A DNA stretch of 64,000 nt from an uncultured Collinsella sp. (GTDB lineage Bacteria > Actinomycetota > Coriobacteriia > Coriobacteriales > Coriobacteriaceae): NCBI GenBank assembly GCA_902494195.1, contig CABUSH010000004.1, positions 1 to 64,000 of the forward strand. Reading direction: 5' to 3'. The first letter of the stretch is position 1. Each line of letters opens with the position of its first letter. Below the pieces are notes generated by a model that saw nothing but the letters and a program-made list of their open reading frames with translations, was not told where the DNA came from and did no database searches. Below are positions 8,066 to 15,349 of the stretch, piece after piece. The translations under genes were made by a program, and so were the position numbers.

Positions 8066-9403
8066 TTACAGACGGTTGTTTCTATTGAGCTTCCAGAGGA
8101 AATACATGGGGTTCTCTTTTGCCTTGGCTTCTCGCAAGAAATCTGCGGATTGAGGTGCAACGGCCCCTATGCCGGCAGCCCCGAGGAAGGCCATGGCATC
8201 AGAAGGTGATGCGATTCCGTATTGCCCCAATGTAAAGCTCGCAATTCCGATAGCGGCTTCAATGCCTGCGGAGGTGACTAATCGGGATCGCTCGTTTTTC
8301 ATCACTAAAGATATCTTGTGAAGCTCGGGCTCAATTAGGTCGTTCTTCAGGTCAGCTAATGTCGAGGTGTCGATGGGCCTTTCGCTCAGGCCTTTGGACA
8401 AGGTATCCCTAAACACAAGAAACGACTCTTCGTTTCTAATGCGGCAATCAAGGATGCTACGCAACGTTGCATTTTCAGCAATGGGGAGGGGGCAAGATAA
8501 CCGGCGAATGGGTATGGTCTGATCTTTTCGAGGATAAAGGGTGGAAGTTGCGGACTCGAGGAACTCAATCTGAGCTGGACGAGTGGTTAAATACGAGCTA
8601 TTCGAAAAATAGGGATTGACGAGGGCTTGAAAGCAATCGTCCAACAATGGCAGTAGGATAGTCAAGATGCCGCCTTTCTCCAGCATGTCTCTATCCAATC
8701 GCGTTTCGCCTTGGCTTGCATAGAGCGATTCGTATTCAGACGGGATTACCAGGAAATCGACATCCATCTCATCATGGGACCCATATGCATCCATTCCCTC
8801 AATCGCTACATACAGATTCCCATCTGGTGCTTGTTTTAAAGTGCACGAGGTAGAGGAACAGAATTGTCGTACGAGTTCATCCCAATAACTCGATATCAAT
8901 CCTTTTGCTTTTGATTCTCTTTCGATTTGTCGCGCTAGGCAATCTTTGCAAAGAGGAATGTAATTGCTCGAAAATCCGAGTATTCCAGCTTTGACTATGT
9001 CTTCGACTCGCATGGTCAAATAGATCCCGAATGCAAGTTCATCGACTGAGACATAATCATCGTGCCCCATTTCGAATGCCGATTCTATAGGGCAATGAAT
9101 CAGTGTTTTATCTGCATACAATGCTGAGAACTTTGCCAAATGGTAAATGTTTTGCTCTCGACAGGCATAGTCAGTGCAGGGGAATTTGCCTCCTTCAAGG
9201 GTGGAGTCAACAGAAAAATTGAACAGGGATTGATTTTCGATTTTTTCGATTGGGATAAGGGGTGCAAGGCCCCTAATAAAGGCGTCGAACCTCCTTTGCC
9301 CCAGTTCTTCTAGGTACGCAATTATTTCGGCAAGAGAGCTGTTCTTGAATGCGGCTAGATAAGAATAAAGGTCATCGTATGCATGAGTCGCCATTTCGCT
9401 CAC
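8066..9403 (-). CDS. Hypothetical protein with cysteine pairs and hydrophobic C-terminus
   Basis: This 445-residue protein is not recognised. It has possible metal-binding cysteines (CTDYAC near residue 75, CKDC near 155), a central mixed domain, and a glycine/alanine-rich hydrophobic region near residues 380-425 that may associate with membranes. Two starts are possible. GTG at 9403 overlaps the stop of a 33-codon upstream frame by a GTGA junction. ATG at 9394 has AGGTGAG just upstream. I kept GTG because of the coupling. The gene is AT-rich, like its island neighbours, and faces the 7175-7879 gene tail to tail. A defence role would be a guess from location only. Confidence 0.6.
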   Translation of the reverse strand: MSEMATHAYDDLYSYLAAFKNSSLAEIIAYLEELGQRRFDAFIRGLAPLIPIEKIENQSLFNFSVDSTLEGGKFPCTDYACREQNIYHLAKFSALYADKTLIHCPIESAFEMGHDDYVSVDELAFGIYLTMRVEDIVKAGILGFSSNYIPLCKDCLARQIERESKAKGLISSYWDELVRQFCSSTSCTLKQAPDGNLYVAIEGMDAYGSHDEMDVDFLVIPSEYESLYASQGETRLDRDMLEKGGILTILLPLLDDCFQALVNPYFSNSSYLTTRPAQIEFLESATSTLYPRKDQTIPIRRLSCPLPIAENATLRSILDCRIRNEESFLVFRDTLSKGLSERPIDTSTLADLKNDLIEPELHKISLVMKNERSRLVTSAGIEAAIGIASFTLGQYGIASPSDAMAFLGAAGIGAVAPQSADFLREAKAKENPMYFLWKLNRNNRL

Positions 9404-9501
9404 CTACACTTTCGGAAAGAGTTTTGCGTCGTTATTTCCGAGGCGTCGTTGGGCTCGCAATCGACTCTAGTGTGCAGCTGCTTCTCGACGTACTCCCTCA
9501 T
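9400..9501 (-). CDS. 33-residue small protein or gene remnant
   Basis: On the minus strand GGAGG sits six bases before ATG 9499-9501, and the frame runs 33 codons (MREYVEKQL...FRKCR) to a TGA at 9400-9402. The stop overlaps the GTG of the large gene at 8066-9403. The good ribosome binding site and stop-start overlap favour a leader peptide or translational coupling. The opening residues also resemble the N-terminus of larger proteins, so it may be a truncated gene. Confidence 0.4.
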   Translation of the reverse strand: MREYVEKQLHTRVDCEPNDASEITTQNSFRKCR

Positions 9502-9514
9502 GTTCTGCCTCCAC

Positions 9515-9577
9515 ATGTAACTAATTGATTTGCTATGTGCCATTATGAATGGTATATAGCAAATCAATTAGTTACAT
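9515..9577. repeat. Perfect 22 bp inverted repeat upstream of the 9400-9501 frame
   Basis: The arms at 9515-9536 and 9556-9577 are exact reverse complements (ATGTAACTAATTGATTTGCT plus AT) around a 19-base centre. The centre itself holds CCATT/AATGG. The element is AT-rich, sits just upstream of the minus-strand ribosome binding site, and has no T-tract. It looks more like an operator or recombination site than a terminator. Confidence 0.7.
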
Positions 9578-9667
9578 TTAATGGAGCATTGCGAGCGTGG
9601 CGCGCGCAAAGAAGAGTCGTTGTATGGAGGCTTCCGGCAACGGCCTTTTGTACGTCCGTGACTGTTG

Positions 9668-9887
9668 GGTGCTATCGCGGATGACGTCATTGTTGCCTGC
9701 ACTCTCGATCCAAGGATGTAATTACGGAAGTGCGGGGAAAATCGAGAACCTTCGAGCACAACGCGATTTTTAGCACCAAAACCGCAGTTCGCGGAAGCGA
9801 AAACTGGGGCCTGGTTAGCATTTCTTCGATTTTCCCCGCACTTCCGAATTTGACCCCTTGCCGCACCTTGATCACGTCTTCAAGTGG
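9668..9887. repeat. ~220 bp interspersed repeat, copy 1
   Basis: This sequence shares most positions with 11848-12072. Both begin at GGGTGCTATCG or similar and end at ACGTCTT.AAGTGG. Inside are 20 bp perfect inverted repeats, GGAAGTGCGGGGAAAATCGA at 9726-9745 and its complement at 9826-9845. A second, inner hairpin is formed by GCGATTTT-type sequence. No protein is encoded. It resembles a miniature inverted-repeat or structured intergenic element. Confidence 0.65.
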
Positions 9888-9987
9888 CTGGTTCATCGCT
9901 AATGGAGTTTTCTGCGGTGCTTGAATTGCGGTGTTGTGATTAGGGCAAAAGGCTCTTGGCTCCGGGGAGGCTCATCGCACGAAAATT

Positions 9988-10113
9988 CAAGTTGCTGCTG
10001 AAGTAGGGCTTGCTTCGGCAGCGCTAACAATAAGGGCGGCTCTGCTAGTCTCGGGAGATCGCGGCATTCGGCGGGCCTGCCGAATGCCGCGATCAGTAGC
10101 GGTCAGTAGCGGT
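9988..10113. repeat. ~120 bp direct repeat, copy 2, with perfect hairpin
   Basis: This is the second copy of the 1541-1662 repeat. Here the hairpin is perfect: GCGGCATTCGGC, a six-base loop, then GCCGAATGCCGC, at about 10061-10090. It is followed by three 10-base units of the form CGGTCAGTAG. Together with copy 1 it brackets 8.3 kb containing the STAND gene and its neighbours. Confidence 0.65.
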
Positions 10114-10181
10114 CAGTATATTCTTCGGAGCCGTTTCTCTGGGCTTCGGCGGACTTGCCAACTCGCGCTTGGGCACTACTC

Positions 10182-10225
10182 AGTAGATTACTCAGCAGTG
10201 CCCAGTAGATTACTCAGTAGTGCCC
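10182..10225. repeat. Two tandem 22 bp units
   Basis: Unit 1 (10182-10203) and unit 2 (10204-10225) read AGTAGATTACTCAG, then C or T, then AGTGCCC, differing at one base. A partial unit precedes them. They lie just past the 3' end of the AlbA gene. There are too few, and no spacers, for a CRISPR array. Confidence 0.7.
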
Positions 10226-10281
10226 AGCAGGGGGAGGGCAGCAAACGCAATGGGCCTGTTTCCCGGCTAGGACCTGCAGCC

Positions 10282-11664
10282 TCAAACTTCGCTTGGCATC
10301 CTGTAGAACTGGTGCGGGTCTTTCGGGCTTTTCCCTACCCATTCCAACAGGCCTCGCCCGGCAAGGTCTTTCAGAGTCTTCGAGGCCGTTTTCCTACCGA
10401 CATTGGACTCCCGCGCGAGGTCGGAGGTCGTGATTTTCCCCTGAGCGGCGGCAATTGCCATCGCTGCTCGTTCGCGCTCGCTGAGGAGCGGTCGGTTGTC
10501 GGCCGCGGTTCTCCTGAAGGCCGCTTTCTGTAACCCAGGACGCTCGAAGACGACGACGGTGCTGTTGACGGTCTGCTCGAAGCGGAACCTCACGCCGGCT
10601 GCCTCGCAGGCCTCCTTGATGCGCGGTATGCCCGTGCCGTACTGCTCGATGACGCCGGCGCGGAACAGGGTGCGCGCGATCGCGGGGTTTCGGAGGCCGA
10701 ACTCGCTCGCGGTACCGTCTAGGTGCTCTTGCGGCGAGTCGCCCTCGGGGAACAGGCCCGGGCTCACGATCTGGACGGTGTCCATGAACACGTTGACCTC
10801 GACGGCGGTGCCGGTGGTGTAGTCGCGGTGGCACAGCGCGTTGGCAACCGCCTCGCGGATGGCCTCGGCCGGGATCTCGGGGATCTCCTTGCGGTACATG
10901 CCCGTCTCGCCGATGACGAACTCGCGCCTGATGTTCGACGTCACGAAGTACTCGGCGAAGTCGAGCAGCTTGAGCATGGTGCCGCACTCGCGGCGCAGGT
11001 CGAGGATCTTGGCCTTGGTGTTGCCGCCCAGAAGCCCCAGCTTCATCCTGGGGTAGGTGTCGGATCCCTCGCAGAACAGCTCCACCGCGGCGTTTCTTAG
11101 GCTGCCGTCGGGCGCGACGAGGTCGAGCCTTGCCAAGGTGTCCTCCACGCCGGCGAACCCGCCGCCCACGCGTCCGGCCCTGCCGCCGCGCGCGACGAAG
11201 TCACGCACCGCCTGCTCGTCGGCGTCGGAGACGGGCCTGCCGGACGGCAGCGAGTCCCACGGGCTACGGGCGCGCTCACGCTTGACGACCATGGCGCTCA
11301 GCTCCGAGGCCGACAGCGCTTTGTTCGAAGTCCCCACGCGGGTGAAGTAGCGTCCGTCGGCGGAGTAGGGGGCGTCGGCACCTGAGAAGGCAATTTTGAT
11401 GTATCGCAGCCCATCATCGGCGTCGAGGCACTCGACCGTCGGGAACACCGCGGGCTCGATCTTGTCGGACACCCACGACGTCACCTGGCGCAGCGTTGCG
11501 TCGCTGACATCCTGGCCGATGACATCGCCGTTGTCCTTCACGCCGAAGTAGAGCTCGCCGCGGCCGTGCTTGTTCAGCATGGCGCTGATGGCTTGCAGTG
11601 CTTCTTTATGCTCGCCAGTGGACTTCTTGAACTCGACGGTCTCGCTCTCGCTGCCCAGGTTCAT
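10282..11664 (-). CDS. AlbA_2 (Schlafen-like) ATP-binding transcriptional regulator
   Basis: The 460-residue product has the standard three-part layout of this family. An N-terminal AlbA_2 domain carries ESETVEFKKSTGEHKEAL and NKHGRGELYFGVKDNG, a helicase-like RecG-C/HATPase_c_4 region follows (~240-370, with EAVANALCHRDY and YGTGIPRIKEAC), and a winged-helix C-terminus spans ~390-450 (ITTSDLARESNVGRKTASKTL). Such proteins are usually annotated as putative DNA-binding or ATP-binding proteins. Some regulate neighbouring genes and some sit in defence islands. The length is complete. The gene stands alone between two copies of a 220 bp repeat and has higher GC than the STAND region, so it may have a separate history. 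Confidence 0.85.
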   Translation of the reverse strand: MNLGSESETVEFKKSTGEHKEALQAISAMLNKHGRGELYFGVKDNGDVIGQDVSDATLRQVTSWVSDKIEPAVFPTVECLDADDGLRYIKIAFSGADAPYSADGRYFTRVGTSNKALSASELSAMVVKRERARSPWDSLPSGRPVSDADEQAVRDFVARGGRAGRVGGGFAGVEDTLARLDLVAPDGSLRNAAVELFCEGSDTYPRMKLGLLGGNTKAKILDLRRECGTMLKLLDFAEYFVTSNIRREFVIGETGMYRKEIPEIPAEAIREAVANALCHRDYTTGTAVEVNVFMDTVQIVSPGLFPEGDSPQEHLDGTASEFGLRNPAIARTLFRAGVIEQYGTGIPRIKEACEAAGVRFRFEQTVNSTVVVFERPGLQKAAFRRTAADNRPLLSERERAAMAIAAAQGKITTSDLARESNVGRKTASKTLKDLAGRGLLEWVGKSPKDPHQFYRMPSEV

Positions 11665-11847
11665 CCGCGCTGCCTTTCCCGTTCGTTGCTTGTCTCGTTG
11701 GATTATACCGTGGTCACCATGGGCGAAAACGTGGAAGCGCGCTTGCTTGCCTCTACCATGTTCTCATGCGCCTTAATGCCCTTTGTGAAGAATCGTCCCA
11801 TTGGGAAACGGGTCCCTATGGAACGATTTTGGTATCAGGCATAGGGG

Positions 11848-12072
11848 GGCGCTATCGTGGATGTCGTCACCATTGCCTGCGCCCTCGATCCAGAGATGTA
11901 ATTACAGAAGTGCGGGGAAAAATCGAAAACCTTCGAGCACAACGCGGTTTTTTTTTGTATCAAAACCGCAGGTCGCGGAAGCCTAAAACGGGGGTCTGGT
12001 CAGCATTCCTTTGGTTTTCCCCGCACTTCCGAATTTGGCCTCTCGCCACATCCCGATTACGTCTTAAAGTGG
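11848..12072. repeat. ~220 bp interspersed repeat, copy 2
   Basis: This is the second copy of 9668-9887, in the same orientation, with AGAAGTGCGGGGAAAAATCG near 11910 and the complementary TTTTCCCCGCACTTCC near 12015. The inner hairpin differs in length (GCGGTTTTTTTTTG versus GCGATTTTTAG), as expected if pairing rather than sequence is kept. It fills most of the gap between the AlbA gene and the pel operon. Confidence 0.65.
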
Positions 12073-12228
12073 CGCAAAAAGCCGTGTGCTCTGCTTGATT
12101 TTGCTCAGGAATTATGCCTGAGGGGTAGTGGATTCGCCTTTCTCCGCCGTGCAGCGGCACGTGTAGGGCTCTCTGGCTCAGGCGCGAGTCGCTTCCCGTC
12201 TGAAAAAGTTCTTAAAACAGCTTTAAAG

Positions 12229-12259
12229 TTGCCTTTGGCCTACATTGACAGCGTACAAT
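12229..12259 (+). promoter_or_regulatory. Candidate pel operon promoter
   Basis: TTGCCT at 12229-12234 and TACAAT at 12254-12259 are 19 bases apart, just over the usual spacing. Transcription would start near 12266, which fits a GTG start at 12309 rather than the ATG at 12264. Confidence 0.4.
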
Positions 12260-12308
12260 ACGCATGTTTACCATGGCAAAAGCTAAATTTGGGGAGGGGG
12301 AGCGCACG

Positions 12309-14447
12309 GTGGAAGTGCTGGTTGTTGGCAATACCGCGTATGTCGATGACGACTTTTGTGCCAAGGCGTTTCCCGGTGACCATGTTCAGGTCGTGGCGGC
12401 CAACGAGGCGCGCCGCGACGGGTCGTCGCTCCATGCGTCTTGGAAAGAGCTGCTGCAGCACCTGGACCAGGCTTACGAATTCGACCGTGTGGTCTACCTC
12501 TCTACCTATCTCACGCCGCATACCGAGGCCGTTGGCGACATCGAGCTGCTGCGCTCCGTCTTTCGAGCTTGCATGGGTCGCCAGATTCAGCTGCTGTTTG
12601 TGACTGGTCCCATGGGAGCGGACGGTGCGGTGGACGTTGCGGGGCAAAACGGCAAGGGCATCATTGCCCGTGCGGCCAACGACCTGTGCCGCTACTATGC
12701 GGTCCGCGACGGCATTCAGGCCAAGATCTTGCGCGTGCCGTATCTGTACACCGCCTCGCCCACGCTGGAAGACCCGATTTTGACCCCGCTGTTCGAGGCG
12801 TGCTCGCAAGGCTCTGCTGTCATGAGGGCTGGGGCGGACTCACCGCTCGGTGCCCTCTGCGCCGAGGAGCTGGCCGTTCTGGTGCGTCGCATCTTCGACA
12901 GCTGGGATGCCACATTCGAGGAACTCGAGGTTCCGGATAGCTTTGCCCACACCGTGGGAGACCTGGGCGAGGCGCTCAAGGGCTTGTTCCCGGGGCTCGA
13001 CATTACCTACGACGGGGACGCCGTCGTCTCCATTGCTCCGAGCGATACCGTCCGCACGCGCTACGGGTGGTTCCAGCGCTATGACGTGCTGCGCGATCTT
13101 TCGACCATACACGCCCGCTGGGAGCAGACCCTCGCGGGCAAGCGCCATCCGCTGCGTGCCGCCATCGACCGCATGCGCGGGCGGACACTGCCCATCAAAT
13201 GCCTGGAGACCGCGCTGGCCTGGGTGCTCTTTGAGGGCCTGGAGCTGGTGTTTTCGCAGTCTGCTCAGCTTAACGTGCTCGACTACCGCCTGCTGTACGT
13301 GGTACTGATCGGCACGCTGTATGGGCTCGATTTTGGCCTGGTTGCGGCGCTGCTGGCGTCGGTGGGTTTGGCCGCGAGCTACTTTACTCAGTACGGCTAT
13401 ACCTTCCAGGGGCTGTTCTACGAGCCGTCCAACTGGCTGCCGTATATTGCGTACTTTGTGGTGGGTGCCGTGTGCGGCTATGTGCAGCTGCGCAACAGCG
13501 AAGCCATTAGGGCGGAGCGCGATCAAAACGAGCTCGTGCGCAACCGTAATACGTTTCTTACGCAGCTCTACCACGACGCGATCGAGGATAAGCGCGCGTA
13601 CAGGCGCCAGATCGTGGGTCGCCACGACAGCTTTGGCAAGATCTTTGCGGTGACGCAGGAGCTCGACGTGCTCAACCCACGCGACATCTATCGCAAGTGC
13701 TGCGAGCTTTTGGGCGAGATCCTCGAGAACGATTTCGTGGCGATCTACCATGTTTCGGGCGGGGCATTTGCACGCCTGGTGGCAGCAAGTCCCGCGATTG
13801 CCGAAAATGCCGCACGCTCGCTCGCGCTTGAGCAGCTTGCACCTCTTTTGGGCGACGGGGGTCGTTCGAACCTGTGGGTGAACCGCGAGCTGACGCCGGG
13901 GCTTCCCATGTTTGGATATGCGATCGAGCGCGACGGGGCACCCGCCGTGTTGATCTTTGTACGTAGTGCGGCCGAAAACCAAATGACCCTCTATTATCAA
14001 AACCTGTTCCGCATCTTGTGCGGCCTGGTCGAAAGTGCGCTGGGCCGTGCCTTTGATTATGAGGCGGTGGCGCAGGATAAACGCTGCGTTGACGGCACTT
14101 GCGTGCTCAAGCAGGCTGCCTTTGGCCAAGAGCTCGCGGCGGAGCAGGCGCTGGCAGATAGCAAGATGGGGAGTTTTTTGCTCCTGCGCGTGGTACCGGG
14201 CATGGAACCTGTCGGCGAGCTGGTGGGCGCAATTGGGTCGGCAATTCGCGAGAGCGACGCGGCGGGCTTGGTCGACGGCGACGTGCTCTACCTGCTTATG
14301 CGCCAGGCAAAGGCGTGCGATCTGCCCATTATCCGCGAGCGCCTGAGCGCAAAGCATATTGCGGTGGAGCCCGTCGACGGCGAGGACATCGTGGCGCTGC
14401 TGCAGCACATCGCTTACACCGGTGACGGTGAGGGGGGTGCCGCTTGA
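12309..14447 (+). CDS. pelD: PelD-like c-di-GMP receptor with N-terminal SDR domain
   Basis: The product is the inner-membrane regulatory subunit of a Pel-type polysaccharide synthase. I chose GTG 12309 because GGGGAGGGGGAG precedes it and the protein then opens with the Rossmann strand VEVLVVGNTAYV; ATGs at 12264 and 12273 lack a ribosome binding site. Order of parts: a nucleotide-sugar epimerase-like SDR domain (~1-275), four membrane helices (~295-395), a GAF domain (~430-575) and a degenerate GGDEF domain (~610-700). The I-site RxxD survives as RESD (14247-14258), while the GGDEF signature has become DGDVL. It should therefore bind but not make c-di-GMP, as PelD does. At 712 residues it is longer than classical PelD (about 450) because of the SDR part. 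The stop overlaps the pelE start (TTGA). Confidence 0.8.
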   Translation: MEVLVVGNTAYVDDDFCAKAFPGDHVQVVAANEARRDGSSLHASWKELLQHLDQAYEFDRVVYLSTYLTPHTEAVGDIELLRSVFRACMGRQIQLLFVTGPMGADGAVDVAGQNGKGIIARAANDLCRYYAVRDGIQAKILRVPYLYTASPTLEDPILTPLFEACSQGSAVMRAGADSPLGALCAEELAVLVRRIFDSWDATFEELEVPDSFAHTVGDLGEALKGLFPGLDITYDGDAVVSIAPSDTVRTRYGWFQRYDVLRDLSTIHARWEQTLAGKRHPLRAAIDRMRGRTLPIKCLETALAWVLFEGLELVFSQSAQLNVLDYRLLYVVLIGTLYGLDFGLVAALLASVGLAASYFTQYGYTFQGLFYEPSNWLPYIAYFVVGAVCGYVQLRNSEAIRAERDQNELVRNRNTFLTQLYHDAIEDKRAYRRQIVGRHDSFGKIFAVTQELDVLNPRDIYRKCCELLGEILENDFVAIYHVSGGAFARLVAASPAIAENAARSLALEQLAPLLGDGGRSNLWVNRELTPGLPMFGYAIERDGAPAVLIFVRSAAENQMTLYYQNLFRILCGLVESALGRAFDYEAVAQDKRCVDGTCVLKQAAFGQELAAEQALADSKMGSFLLLRVVPGMEPVGELVGAIGSAIRESDAAGLVDGDVLYLLMRQAKACDLPIIRERLSAKHIAVEPVDGEDIVALLQHIAYTGDGEGGAA

Positions 14448-15349
14448 TCTCGCTTGTCGTTGCTGCCGTCTTGCTGCTGATTCATGCGCTGGTTTGCCTG
14501 ATGCTGTGGACGCTCATGAAGCTGGGCCTGCTGCCGGTGCGCGGGCACATGCTGGCTGTGATAGTGCTGGTGCCGCTGTGGGGCCCGTTGCTGGTGGTTC
14601 TGCTATCGGTCCGCAGCGCGGTGTTTCGCGAGGGGCTGAAAGAGTCTGAGCTGGAATCGCTGCGCTTCAACGACGACCTGCATCGTAGTATGTCGGTACC
14701 GAGTGGTGAGGACGATTCAGGCGTAGTGCCGCTCGAGGAGGCGCTCATCGTCAACGACCCGGCATACCGGCGCCGCCTAATGCTCTCCATGCTCACCGAG
14801 GAACCCGACGCGTACCTGGCGCAGCTGCAGGCGGCTAAGCTTAACGATGACGTTGAGGTGGCGCACTATGCCGCGACGGCGGTGGCGCAGATCTCCAAGG
14901 AGTCCGACCTTAAACTGCAGCAGCTGGAGCGTGCCTTTAAGACGGACCCGAGCGCGCAAAACCTCAACGAATACTGCGATTTTCTTGGTGAATATTTGGG
15001 CTCTGGTTTGGCTGAGGGGCGCGTGGCTCAGATTCAGCGCCAACAGTACGCGCGCCTGCTTGCGCGTCGCTGCGAGCGCGAAGACACTTTTGAGCTGCGC
15101 ATTCGATACGCGACGGCGCTGGCCGATGTCGGACAGATCGACGAGGCGCAGGCCGTGATCGACCAGCTGGTGCTCGACGTGCCCGAGGAGCAGGAGGTTT
15201 GGATGCTTTGCCTGCGCCTGGCCGTGATGCGCCGCGATGGTGACGAGGTCCACCGTGTGATCGATGCGATTGACAAGCAACATGTATATTTAAGCGCCGA
15301 CAACCGCGAAAAGTTGGCGTTTTGGCGCGACGGGGAGGAGGCCAGATGA
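14444..15349 (+). CDS. pelE: PelE-like membrane-TPR subunit
   Basis: The 301-residue product starts at TTG 14444, overlapping the pelD stop by four bases. Two membrane helices (residues ~2-25 and ~32-55) are followed by a charged linker with many Ser/Glu/Asp and then helical TPR-like repeats (~100-290, with AHYAATAVAQISKESDLKL and RIRYATALADVGQIDEAQA). This is the layout of PelE, which scaffolds PelD and PelF in the synthase complex. Sequence similarity to PelE is weak across species, so the name rests on architecture and its place between pelD and the deacetylase gene. Its stop overlaps the next ATG. Confidence 0.7.
   Translation: MISLVVAAVLLLIHALVCLMLWTLMKLGLLPVRGHMLAVIVLVPLWGPLLVVLLSVRSAVFREGLKESELESLRFNDDLHRSMSVPSGEDDSGVVPLEEALIVNDPAYRRRLMLSMLTEEPDAYLAQLQAAKLNDDVEVAHYAATAVAQISKESDLKLQQLERAFKTDPSAQNLNEYCDFLGEYLGSGLAEGRVAQIQRQQYARLLARRCEREDTFELRIRYATALADVGQIDEAQAVIDQLVLDVPEEQEVWMLCLRLAVMRRDGDEVHRVIDAIDKQHVYLSADNREKLAFWRDGEEAR

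Noticed and set aside
10182..10225. Possible CRISPR array
   Set aside because: Only two directly adjacent 22-base units with no spacers.
1..12300. Prophage or integrative element
   Set aside because: No integrase, terminase, portal, capsid or relaxase gene is visible, although repeats hint at past mobility.
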